Origin: Blastococcus haudaquaticus
Lineage (GTDB): Bacteria; Actinomycetota; Actinomycetes; Mycobacteriales; Geodermatophilaceae
Assembly (NCBI RefSeq): GCF_900230285.1
Contig: NZ_OCNK01000002.1
Span: 372,001 to 436,000 of the forward strand
Length of the DNA: 64,000 nucleotides
Reading direction: 5' to 3'
The notes under the pieces were generated by a model. The model saw only the letters and a program-made list of their open reading frames with translations. It was not told the origin of the DNA and searched no databases. The translations under genes and the position numbers were made by a program. This document shows, one piece after another, positions 55,767 through 63,052 of the stretch (the stretch's first letter is position 1; each line of letters begins with the position of its first letter).

Positions 55767-56234
55767 ATGACCGTTCGCTACGCCCTGACCGATCTGGCGG
55801 CCGAGGAGGAGGAGCTGCAGTTCCGCCGGTTCACCGCCGACGACGCCTGGCGGCTCGGCTCCGCGCTCGTGGCGGCGGGACGGGAACGGGGCCTGCCCAT
55901 CGCGGTGGACATCAGCCGGCACCGGCACCAGGTGTTCCACGCCGCCCTGACGGGGGCGACGCCGGACAACGACTCGTGGATCCGGCGCAAGACCCGGGTG
56001 GTGGAACGGTTCGGGCACAGCAGCCTGTACGTGCGCCAGGCGAGCATCGAGCGAGGGACGACGTTCGAGGAGGAGTTCGGCCTCGACCCCGCCCGCTACG
56101 CCGCGCACGGCGGCGCGTTCCCGCTGCTGGTCCGGGACGTCGGACCTGTCGGCGTCGTCGTCGTGTCCGGCCTGCCGCAGGTCGACGACCACCGCATGGT
56201 GGTCGGCGCGCTGCGGGCCCACCTCCGGGGCTGA
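55767..56234 (+). CDS. UPF0303 / heme-degrading-domain protein (GlcG/HbpS fold)
   Basis: 155 residues with the UPF0303 pattern (FRRFTADDAWRLGSALVAAG, IAVDISRHRHQVFHAALTGA, RKTRVVERFGHSSLYV, GFPVLVRDVGPVGVVVVSGL-like end). ATG preceded by AGGAAGG. Divergent from the alcohol dehydrogenase. Family function poorly defined; some relatives bind heme. Confidence 0.8.
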   Translation: MTVRYALTDLAAEEEELQFRRFTADDAWRLGSALVAAGRERGLPIAVDISRHRHQVFHAALTGATPDNDSWIRRKTRVVERFGHSSLYVRQASIERGTTFEEEFGLDPARYAAHGGAFPLLVRDVGPVGVVVVSGLPQVDDHRMVVGALRAHLRG

Positions 56235-56257
56235 CCACCGGTGTCCGGAGCCACACA

Positions 56258-56289
56258 ATTGGTGGGCCAATCGTTGGTACGCTAACGAT
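56258..56289. promoter_or_regulatory. Operator/promoter of the OhrR-like gene
   Basis: Two overlapping inverted repeats: ATTGG-TGGG-CCAAT (56258-56271) and ATCGTT-N8-AACGAT (56270-56289). The second ends at the base before the ATG and contains TACGCT (56278-56283) as probable -10. AT-rich for this genome; a MarR dimer here would block its own leaderless promoter. Confidence 0.65.
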
Positions 56290-56766
56290 ATGCCCCTGCA
56301 GCCCGACCCGCTCGCCCTGGAGCACCAGGTCTGCTATGCCCTGTCCGTCGCCGCCCGGAACGTCGTCGCCGTCTACCGGCCGTTCCTGGAGCCCATGGGG
56401 CTCACCCATCCCCAATACCTGGTCATGCTCGCCCTCTGGCAGCACGGACCGCTCTCCGTCAAGCGGCTCAGCGGTCTGCTGCAGCTCGACCCCGGCACGC
56501 TGTCCCCTCTCGTCAAGCGGCTCGAGGCCGGTGGGCTGGTGCGCCGCGACCGCGACCCCAAGGACGAGCGCGCGCTCGCCATCGCCCTCACCGACGCCGG
56601 CCGCGCCCTGCGCGCCCGCGCCGAGGCGATCCCGCCGGGGATCGTGGACCGGCTGGGCATGGACGTCGCCGAGCTCGCCGCGCTGCACGGGGCCCTCACG
56701 CGGGTCATCGCGGCCTCGCAGCGGGCCCTCGAGCCGCCCGCCACCCTCGAGGCGGCCGGCCCATGA
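56290..56766 (+). CDS. MarR-family regulator of the OhrR type
   Basis: 158 residues. N-terminal LEHQVCYALSVAARNVVAVY, with Cys15 at the place of the peroxide-sensing cysteine of OhrR, followed by GLTHPQYLVMLALWQ and winged-helix LDPGTLSPLVKRLEAGGLVRRDRDPKDERA. Probable organic-peroxide sensor. No second resolving cysteine is evident, so a one-Cys type. No ohr gene is adjacent; it is ATGA-coupled to a DUF5313 gene instead. Confidence 0.85.
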   Translation: MPLQPDPLALEHQVCYALSVAARNVVAVYRPFLEPMGLTHPQYLVMLALWQHGPLSVKRLSGLLQLDPGTLSPLVKRLEAGGLVRRDRDPKDERALAIALTDAGRALRARAEAIPPGIVDRLGMDVAELAALHGALTRVIAASQRALEPPATLEAAGP

Positions 56767-57212
56767 CGACCGCGGCACCCGCTCCCGCCGGGGACGTCCG
56801 CCGTCCCGACCCCCTCCGCTGGCTCTGGTACGCGATGGGCGGGGCGCTCCCGGCCCGCTTCAGCCCCTGGGTCCTGCACGACACGACCACGCGCACCTGG
56901 GCGCTGCGCCACGTGCTGCGCTCGATGGTGCAACTGGCCGTGCCGATCGGACTGGTGCTGATCCTCGTGCCGGGCGAGTTCTGGATCCGCGGGATGGCCG
57001 CGCTCGGCGGCGTCTTCCTCGGACTGTTCTTCTCCCTGGCCTACATGCCCGAGACCACCGAGAACCGGGTCAAGCGGGCCGGCTACCGGCCCGGCACGGC
57101 CACCGTCGTGCGCGACCGGGCGGCCCGGGAACGCCAGGCCCGCGACAGCGAGCGACGACGTGCGGCCTCGGCGCGCCGGGCGGCGCGGTACCGGGCACGC
57201 CAGGGGCGCTGA
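56763..57212 (+). CDS. DUF5313 membrane protein
   Basis: 149 residues. N-terminal RRPDPLRWLWYAMGGALPARF and two central helices (LAVPIGLVLILVPGEFWIRG, AALGGVFLGLFFSLAYM), ending in a strongly basic tail (ERRRAASARRAARYRARQGR). Typical actinobacterial DUF5313. Translationally coupled to the OhrR-like gene. Function unknown. Confidence 0.75.
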   Translation: MTTAAPAPAGDVRRPDPLRWLWYAMGGALPARFSPWVLHDTTTRTWALRHVLRSMVQLAVPIGLVLILVPGEFWIRGMAALGGVFLGLFFSLAYMPETTENRVKRAGYRPGTATVVRDRAARERQARDSERRRAASARRAARYRARQGR

Positions 57213-57253
57213 CCGGGCTGGTCGCCCGCGTCGTGCTGGGCCACGATGCGGGC

Positions 57254-57589
57254 ATGTCCGCATCCACCCGGTCGCTGTGGTCGCTCTGGTCGACCGACTC
57301 GCTGCTGTCCATCGGCTCCACCGGGTCGGTGCTCTCGATCGGCAGCATCGGCTCGGCCGCCTCGATCGGCAGCATCGGCTCGTTCGCCTCCATCGGCTCC
57401 ATCGGCTCGGCGCTCAGCGTCGGATCCGCGCTGTCCTGGCTGTCGCTGTGGTCGGTGCTCTCCGAGCGGTCGGCCGGCGGCGTCCTCGCCTCCCGCCGGC
57501 GATCTCCCGGGACCGGGGCGCCGGCCGCCGCCCGGCTCGGCCTCGCCGTGGTCGGCGGGCTCCTGTGGGCCTCGCACTCCCGCCGCTGA
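57254..57589 (+). CDS. Serine/glycine nine-residue repeat small protein
   Basis: 111 residues from ATG 57254. Residues ~8-72 are tandem nine-residue units on the theme x-x-S-I-G-S-I-G-S (LLSIGSTGS, VLSIGSIGS, AASIGSIGS, FASIGSIGS, ALSVGSALS), followed by WLSLWSVLS. A C-terminal hydrophobic stretch (LGLAVVGGLLWAS) ends in SRR. At DNA level the 27-bp unit is repeated. The regular pattern suggests a stacked beta-solenoid or amphipathic surface anchored in the membrane. The opposite strand is also open through the repeat, so coding strand is favoured, not certain. Confidence 0.55.
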   Translation: MSASTRSLWSLWSTDSLLSIGSTGSVLSIGSIGSAASIGSIGSFASIGSIGSALSVGSALSWLSLWSVLSERSAGGVLASRRRSPGTGAPAAARLGLAVVGGLLWASHSRR

Positions 57590-57667
57590 CTGCACTCCGT
57601 CGCTGACCTGCGCGGCGCCCGGTCGGACCACCGGGACGGTGGCACGCGGCGGGTAGGCTCGCCGGTG

Positions 57668-58987
57668 ATGAAGCGCGACGATCGCCGGGGTTCGACGTTC
57701 ACCTACGAGGGCGTGGACGTCTCCCCCGCCACCGGTGAGATCACCTCCCGGTACTCCCTCGACGGTCGATCCTTCCAGGAGGTCGTGCGGCTCTCCGGCG
57801 ACCTGGACTGGGACCAGCCCGGCGTCGCCGCCGCGGCACGGATCCTGTTCCTGCTCAGCGGCATCTCGTACTACAAGACCGCCGCTCCCCCGGTCATCGA
57901 CCTCGGGGACACCCCGGTCACCGAGGACGAGATCGCCTTCCTGCGCGAGTTCTACCTGCAGGGCCTGGGCGAGTTCAGCTACGTCAACGACCTGTCCATC
58001 GACGACCTCCAGATCGTCGGCGGCCGCACCGACCTCGCCGAGCCGGTGCCGTGGCAGCTGCCCGAGGAGCGCCCGCTGATCCCCTTCGGCGGCGGCATCG
58101 ACTCCGTGGTCGTGGTCGAGGAGACGCGGAAGCAGCACCCCGACAGCAGCCTGTTCATCGTGGGCCGCTTCGACCCGATCGAGGACGCCGCCGCCGTCAC
58201 CGGCCTGCCGATCGTCCGGGCGTCGCGCACCCTCGACCCGCAGGTGCTCCGCAGCCGCGAGCTCGGCTTCCTCAACGGGCACGTGCCGGTCACCGGGGTC
58301 CTGTCCGCGATCGCCGTCCTCGCCGCCGTGCTCGACCACCGCAGCGCGGTGATCATGAGCAACGAGTGGTCCGCGTCGGCGCCGACCGTCGAGGTGGACG
58401 GCCGGGGCATCAACCACCAGTACTCGAAGTCGCTGGACTTCGAGGTCGGCTTCCGCCGGATGCTGGACGCCGTGCTGCCGGGGTTCCGCTACTTCTCCGC
58501 GCTCCGCCCCTACAGCGAGCTGTGGGTCGCCGAGCGGTTCGCCGAGCTGACCGATTACCACCCGGTCTTCCGCAGCTGCAACCGCGCCTTCACGGTGGAC
58601 CCGGCGAAGCGCGCCACCGCCTGGTGCGGCGAGTGCGACAAGTGCGCGTTCATCGACCTGATCCTGGCGCCCTTCATGTCCGCCGAGCAGCTGCGCGCCG
58701 TCTTCGGCGGGCGGGAGCCGCTGGACCGAACCGAGATGCTGCCGAAGTTCCGCGGGCTGCTGGGCGACACCGCCGCGACCAAGCCGTTCGAGTGCGTGGG
58801 CGACGTCGGGGAGTGCCGGATCGCCCTCGAGCTGACTGCGGCCCGTCCCGACCGGGCCGGCAACCCGGTGCTCGCGCAGCTGCGCGCGGAGCAGCCGGCC
58901 GCCCCCGGCCCCACCGCCCGGTACTTCGCCCCCATGGGCGAGCACTTCATCGAAGGCCCGTATGCCGCCGACGATCTCCTGGTCTGA
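57668..58987 (+). CDS. murL: UDP-N-acetylmuramoyl-L-alanyl-L-glutamate epimerase (MurL-like)
   Basis: 439 residues (ATG 57668; a GTG three bases earlier is possible). PP-loop-like motif LIPFGGGIDSVVVVEE, then IMSNEWSASAPTVEVDGRGI and a cysteine set in TAWCGECDKCAFIDL. Matches the MurL family described from Xanthomonas oryzae, which epimerises the L-Glu of UDP-MurNAc-L-Ala-L-Glu to D-Glu using ATP. Adjacent murD2, overlapping by 26 bp, supports the call. TAGGCT at 57654-57659 suggests a near-leaderless promoter. Confidence 0.85.
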   Translation: MKRDDRRGSTFTYEGVDVSPATGEITSRYSLDGRSFQEVVRLSGDLDWDQPGVAAAARILFLLSGISYYKTAAPPVIDLGDTPVTEDEIAFLREFYLQGLGEFSYVNDLSIDDLQIVGGRTDLAEPVPWQLPEERPLIPFGGGIDSVVVVEETRKQHPDSSLFIVGRFDPIEDAAAVTGLPIVRASRTLDPQVLRSRELGFLNGHVPVTGVLSAIAVLAAVLDHRSAVIMSNEWSASAPTVEVDGRGINHQYSKSLDFEVGFRRMLDAVLPGFRYFSALRPYSELWVAERFAELTDYHPVFRSCNRAFTVDPAKRATAWCGECDKCAFIDLILAPFMSAEQLRAVFGGREPLDRTEMLPKFRGLLGDTAATKPFECVGDVGECRIALELTAARPDRAGNPVLAQLRAEQPAAPGPTARYFAPMGEHFIEGPYAADDLLV

Positions 58988-60260
58988 CCTGCGCGACCGC
59001 CGGGTCGGCGTCTGGGGTCTGGGCGTCGAGGGCCGCGCCAACCTGCGCAAGCTCGCCGAGCTCGGGGTGGCGCCGCAGGTCCTGGTGGACGATCGCCCGG
59101 CCACCGACGACGTCGTCGGCACCGAGGCCGGTGGGCTCGAGGCGCTGGCCGCCTGCGACGTCGTCGTCAAGTCGCCGGGCATCTCCCGGACCCGCGAGGA
59201 CCTGCGGGCCCTCGAGGGCGCCGGGGTGCCGGTGGCCGGCGGGCTCGGGCTGTGGCTGGCCGAGGCCGACCGGGACCGGGTCCTGTGCATCACGGGGACC
59301 AAGGGCAAGAGCACGACCACCGCGATCGCCGGGCACCTGGCCACGGGCCTCGGTCAGCGGGTGCTGCTCGGCGGCAACTTCGGCACCGCGCCCTGGGACC
59401 CCGAGGCGCCGCAGGACGTCGACTGGTGGGTCGTGGAGACCTCCAGCTACCAGGCGACCGACGTGACCCTCGGCCCGGCCGTCGTCGCCGTCACCTCGCT
59501 CAGCCAGGACCACCTCGACTGGCACGGCGGCATCGAGAACTACTACCGCGACAAGCTCTCGCTGTGCAGCCGTCCGGGCGTGCGCAGCGTCGTCGCCGAC
59601 GGCGACAGCGCGCTGCTGGCCGAGCACGCCGACCTGCTCGGTCCGTCGGTCACCTGGGTGCGCTCGACCGACGACCCCGGCTGGACGGCGGGGCTCGGAC
59701 TGCTCGGCGAGCACAACGTCCGCAACGCCCTGGTCGCCCGCGCCGCCCTGGTCGCCCTCGGCGTCCCGGGTGCCGACGACGACGACCGGATCGCCGCCGC
59801 CGCGCACGACTTCGCGGGTCTGGGCAGCCGGCTGCGCCCGGTCGGCCGGGTCGACGGCGTGGACTTCGTCGACGACAGCCTGTCCACGAACGTGCTGCCC
59901 ACTCTCGCCGCCGTCGACGCGTTCCGTGGCCGGCGGGTGGCCCTGCTGGTCGGCGGGCACGACCGCGGCATCGACTACGCGCCGCTGGCCGAGGGGCTCA
60001 CCGGTCGGACGGACCTGCTGGCGATCTGCCTCCCCGACAGCGGCCCGCGCATCGCCACGGCCCTCCGCTCCGGTGCGCCGGACGTCGACGTCCGCGAGGT
60101 CGCGGACCTCCCCGAGGGCGTCCGCACCGGCTTCGAGTGGGCCCGCCCGGACGGCGTCGTCCTGCTCTCCCCCGCTGCCCCGAGCTTCGGCCGCTACCGC
60201 AACTACGAGGAGCGGGCCGCCGACTTCGTGCGGGCCGTGGAGCAGCTCAGCTCGCGGTGA
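58962..60260 (+). CDS. murD2: UDP-N-acetylmuramoyl-L-alanine--L-glutamate ligase (MurD2-like)
   Basis: 432-residue Mur ligase. N-terminal Rossmann motif VGVWGLGVEGRAN, ATP-binding P-loop CITGTKGKSTTTAI, Mur His in LSQDHLDWHGG, and C-terminal DDSLSTNVLPTLAAVDAF and LLVGGHDRGIDYAPL. In the MurD2/MurL route, MurD2 adds L-Glu, which MurL then epimerises, an alternative to MurI plus MurD. ATG lies inside the end of murL. Confidence 0.86.
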   Translation: MPPTISWSDLRDRRVGVWGLGVEGRANLRKLAELGVAPQVLVDDRPATDDVVGTEAGGLEALAACDVVVKSPGISRTREDLRALEGAGVPVAGGLGLWLAEADRDRVLCITGTKGKSTTTAIAGHLATGLGQRVLLGGNFGTAPWDPEAPQDVDWWVVETSSYQATDVTLGPAVVAVTSLSQDHLDWHGGIENYYRDKLSLCSRPGVRSVVADGDSALLAEHADLLGPSVTWVRSTDDPGWTAGLGLLGEHNVRNALVARAALVALGVPGADDDDRIAAAAHDFAGLGSRLRPVGRVDGVDFVDDSLSTNVLPTLAAVDAFRGRRVALLVGGHDRGIDYAPLAEGLTGRTDLLAICLPDSGPRIATALRSGAPDVDVREVADLPEGVRTGFEWARPDGVVLLSPAAPSFGRYRNYEERAADFVRAVEQLSSR

Positions 60261-60711
60261 CCGCCGCCGCCTGAGGCACGGGGCGCACCTCGCGCGCGCT
60301 CGTGAGCTCGTGCCCGTCGTCGCAGACGAGGCCCAGGTGCACGGGCGACCCGCAGTCCCGGTGCTCGAGGGCCAGCGGAGCGACGTCGTCGGCCAGGTAC
60401 TTGTCGCCCCACTGCATGAGCGCTACCAGGGTCGGATAGAGGTCCAGCCCCTTCGTCGTCAGCCGGTACTCGTGCCGCTGGCGCTCGCCCGCCGCCTGGT
60501 ACGGCACGCGCCGGAGGATGCCCTGCTCGACGAGCGTGCCGAGCCGATCGGTGAGCACGGCCTTCGGGGCGCCGAGCTGACGCTGGAAGTCGGCGAACCG
60601 GCGGACGCCGAGGAAGGCCTCCCGCAGGACCAGCAGGCTCCACTTCTCCCCGACCACGGCCAGGGTGCCCGCCACCGAGCAGCGGGACCGGTCCCACGAG
60701 GCATCCGTCAC
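60247..60711 (-). CDS. HxlR-family transcriptional regulator
   Basis: 154 residues from GTG 60711. Winged helix with the HxlR stamp CSVAGTLAVVGEKWSLLVLR, FADFQRQLGAPKAVLTDRLG and YRLTTKGLDLYPTL. Its Cys11 is at the place of the redox cysteine in HypR/HxlR members. TAGACT (60718-60723 minus) ends 6 nt before the GTG, so probably leaderless. Its 3' end overlaps the convergent murD2 by 14 bp. Divergent from the GNAT gene across two inverted repeats. Confidence 0.88.
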   Translation of the reverse strand: MTDASWDRSRCSVAGTLAVVGEKWSLLVLREAFLGVRRFADFQRQLGAPKAVLTDRLGTLVEQGILRRVPYQAAGERQRHEYRLTTKGLDLYPTLVALMQWGDKYLADDVAPLALEHRDCGSPVHLGLVCDDGHELTSAREVRPVPQAAAVTAS

Positions 60712-60733
60712 ATGCGCAGTCTAGACCCGGCTG

Positions 60734-60782
60734 GGTTCACTTGACGAACCTCGATCGGAGGAGGACAGTTCGTTTTACGAAC
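60734..60782. promoter_or_regulatory. HxlR-type operators, two inverted repeats
   Basis: GGTTC-N7-GAACC (60734-60738, 60746-60750) and GTTCG-TTTTA-CGAAC (60768-60782). Related GTTC/GAAC half-sites in the 84-bp divergent region; likely operators controlling both the HxlR gene and the GNAT gene. Confidence 0.6.
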
Positions 60783-60795
60783 CCAGGAGGCCGGG

Positions 60796-61329
60796 ATGGA
60801 CATCGCGGTGACGACGAGGCCGGTGCGGCCCGACGACCAGGCGCGCTTCTACCGGCTCTGGCCGCGCCTGTCCGCCGAGACGGTGTACCGCCGGTTCCAC
60901 GCCCCGGTGCACTCCCTGCCGGCCGAGACCGTCCGCCGACTCGTCACGGTCGACCACGACCTCCGCGAGGCCGTCGTCGCGGTCGTCGGGGGCGAGGTGG
61001 TCGGCGTCGCCCGCTACGACCGGCCCGTCGACGACCCCGCCACCGCCGAGATCGCCGTCCTCGTCGAGGACGCGTGGCAGGGCGTGGGGCTGGGACGGCA
61101 GCTGCTCGCCGAGCTCAGCTCGCTGGCCGCCCGCCGCGGCGTCCGCACGCTCACCGCGACGGTGCAGCCGGGGAACCGGCCGGCGCTCGGGCTCGCGCGC
61201 CGGCTGCTCCCCCGCGCGACCGTCGTCCCCGACGACGACGTCCTGACCGTCACGGGCCCCCTCGCACCACCGGAGCCGGTATCCGCGCCCCCGCGGGCGG
61301 GCTCCCTCGTCCTGACCGCACCGCACTGA
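60796..61329 (+). CDS. GNAT-family N-acetyltransferase
   Basis: 177 residues. GNAT core with AEIAVLVEDAWQGVGLGRQLL (motif A, acetyl-CoA pyrophosphate loop QGVGLG) and TVQPGNRPALGLARR. ATG after AGGAGGCCGGG. Divergent from the HxlR gene and probably regulated by it. Acceptor unknown. Confidence 0.85.
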   Translation: MDIAVTTRPVRPDDQARFYRLWPRLSAETVYRRFHAPVHSLPAETVRRLVTVDHDLREAVVAVVGGEVVGVARYDRPVDDPATAEIAVLVEDAWQGVGLGRQLLAELSSLAARRGVRTLTATVQPGNRPALGLARRLLPRATVVPDDDVLTVTGPLAPPEPVSAPPRAGSLVLTAPH

Positions 61330-61343
61330 GAGAAGGAACCGTC

Positions 61344-61487
61344 ATGTCCCGCCTGCACACCACCTTCGCCGCCCGTCGCGACGCCCGCCGGCACCTGCGC
61401 GAGGAGCGCGCGCTGGCCCGTGCCCTGGCCTTGGCCCCCACCGTCGAGTCCGCCCACGAGATCGCCACCCTGTACTCCCGCCGCTGA
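61344..61487 (+). CDS. Small basic protein, 47 residues
   Basis: Reads MSRLHTTFAARRDARRHLRE onward to ATLYSRR: rich in Arg and Ala, a probable single helix. Good ribosome site GAGAAGGAAC and 14-bp spacing after the GNAT gene indicate a real co-transcribed small gene. Function unknown. Confidence 0.6.
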   Translation: MSRLHTTFAARRDARRHLREERALARALALAPTVESAHEIATLYSRR

Positions 61488-61490
61488 GCT

Positions 61491-61532
61491 GCACGATCCC
61501 GCCCGCACGATCCCGCCCGCACGATCCCGCCC
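61491..61532. repeat. Tandem 14-bp repeat, three copies
   Basis: GCACGATCCCGCCC repeated exactly at 61491, 61505 and 61519, followed by a partial GCACG. Lies in the gap between the small gene and the methyltransferase gene, ending about 20 bp before the methyltransferase -10 box. Slippage-prone. Confidence 0.8.
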
Positions 61533-61566
61533 GCACGGGGGCGCCCGGCCGCTACGGTCGGGCGAC

Positions 61567-62352
61567 ATGGGCGTGTGGTCCAGCGGTGCGAGCTACGACA
61601 TCTACGTCGGGCGCTGGAGCCGGCTCGTCGCGGCCGACTTCGTCAGGTGGCTGGACCGACCCCCCGGCGCCCGCTGGCTGGACGTCGGCAGCGGTACCGG
61701 CGCGCTCACCGAGGCCGTGCTGTCCGCCGCCGCACCGACCGACGTCGTCGGCGTCGACCCCTCTGCCGACTTCGTCGCGCACGCCGCAGGGGTCATCCCC
61801 GACCCCCGGGCGAGGTTCGGCGTCGGGGACGCCCGGGCCCTGCCGGTCGTGGACGGCTCGTTCGACGTCGCCGTCTCCGGCCTGACGCTGAACTTCGTCG
61901 CCGAACGGACCGCGGTCCTCGGCGAGCTGCGGCGCGCGGTCGGCCCCGGAGGCACCGTGGCCGCGTACGTCTGGGACTACCCGGACGGCATGCAGCTCAT
62001 GGCCGCCTACTGGGACGCGGCGCTCGACCTCGGCCTGGCCGAGCCGACGATGCACGAGGCCGTGCGCTTCGGCTTCTGCCGCCGCGCGGCCCTGCAGGCA
62101 GTGTTCGTGACAGCGGGCCTGACCGGCGTCGACACCACCCCGATCGTCGTCCCCACGGCCTTCCGCGACTTCGACGACTTCTGGTCCCCCTTCCTCGGCG
62201 GCACCGGCCCCGCGCCGGCCCACCTCGCCGCGTTGCCCGCGGACCAGCAGGAGACGCTGCGGGACGCCGTCCGGGACCGGCTGCCGGTGGCCGACGACGG
62301 ATCCGTCGCGCTGACCGCGCGGGCGTGGGCCGTGCGGGGAACGGCTCCGTGA
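61567..62352 (+). CDS. Class I SAM-dependent methyltransferase
   Basis: 261 residues. SAM-binding motif I WLDVGSGTGALTEAVL, acidic loop VVGVDPSADFV, motif II GDARALPVVDGSFDVAVSG. Small-molecule methyltransferase type. TACGGT at 61553-61558 lies 8 nt before the ATG and no ribosome site is seen: near-leaderless. Substrate not predictable. Confidence 0.86.
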   Translation: MGVWSSGASYDIYVGRWSRLVAADFVRWLDRPPGARWLDVGSGTGALTEAVLSAAAPTDVVGVDPSADFVAHAAGVIPDPRARFGVGDARALPVVDGSFDVAVSGLTLNFVAERTAVLGELRRAVGPGGTVAAYVWDYPDGMQLMAAYWDAALDLGLAEPTMHEAVRFGFCRRAALQAVFVTAGLTGVDTTPIVVPTAFRDFDDFWSPFLGGTGPAPAHLAALPADQQETLRDAVRDRLPVADDGSVALTARAWAVRGTAP

Positions 62353-62359
62353 CGGCCGG

Positions 62360-63052
62360 TCAGATCGCCATCGCCGCCCGCACGGCGGCGGTGGAGGCGG
62401 CGCCTCCGTCGCCGGTCCCGGTGACCCGGCCCGACTCGACGACGTAGTAGGTGCTCGCCGCGCTGAGCGCGAAGCCGACGTGCTGCTCGACGAGCAGGAC
62501 CGACAACCCGCCCCGGCGCGTGAGTGCCAGGATCGCCTCCTGGATCTCGGTGACCACGCTGGGCTGGATGCCCTCCGTCGGCTCGTCGAGGATCAGCAGC
62601 CGCGGGCCGGTGATGAGCGCGCGGGCGATGGCCAGCTGCTGGCGCTGCCCGCCGGAGAGCAGCCCGGCCCGCCGGCCGAGCAGCTCCTTCAGCGCCGGGA
62701 AGAGGTCGAGCGCCTCGCCGGTGCGCGCCCGCCCGTCCCGGCGTCCGTCTGCGACGAGCTGGAGGTTCTCCGCCGCGGTCAGCTGCGGGAAGCTCTGCTG
62801 CCCCTGCGGCACGTACGCGAGCCCCCGGCGCACGCGCTGGTGCGGCCGGAGCCCCGTGACGTCCTCGCCGTCGAGCAGGACACGGCCCGGGCGCGGCGGC
62901 AGCAGGCCGACGGCAGCCCGCAGCAGCGTCGTCTTGCCCGCGCCGTTGTGGCCGAGGATCACCGCCACGCCGTCCGGCGGGACGACGACGTCGATGCCGT
63001 GCACCACCTCCGTGCGCCCGTAGGCGATGTGCACGTCGCGGAGTTCGAGCAT
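62360..63052 (-). CDS. urtE: Urea ABC transporter ATP-binding protein UrtE
   Basis: 230 residues of the LivF branch. Walker A GHNGAGKTT, signature LLSGGQRQQLAIA, Walker B LILDEPTEGIQPSVV; the GIQPS after Walker B is the UrtE mark. ATG overlaps the urtD stop by one base (TGATG). Energises urea/short-amide uptake with UrtD. Confidence 0.9.
   Translation of the reverse strand: MLELRDVHIAYGRTEVVHGIDVVVPPDGVAVILGHNGAGKTTLLRAAVGLLPPRPGRVLLDGEDVTGLRPHQRVRRGLAYVPQGQQSFPQLTAAENLQLVADGRRDGRARTGEALDLFPALKELLGRRAGLLSGGQRQQLAIARALITGPRLLILDEPTEGIQPSVVTEIQEAILALTRRGGLSVLLVEQHVGFALSAASTYYVVESGRVTGTGDGGAASTAAVRAAMAI

Noticed and set aside
57070-57702. Minus-strand frame through the repeat gene, reading Glu/Pro/Met-rich repeats
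   Set aside because: Also open and repetitive, but lacks a credible promoter or start and overlaps the DUF5313 end; the plus strand fits local gene direction. Not fully excluded.
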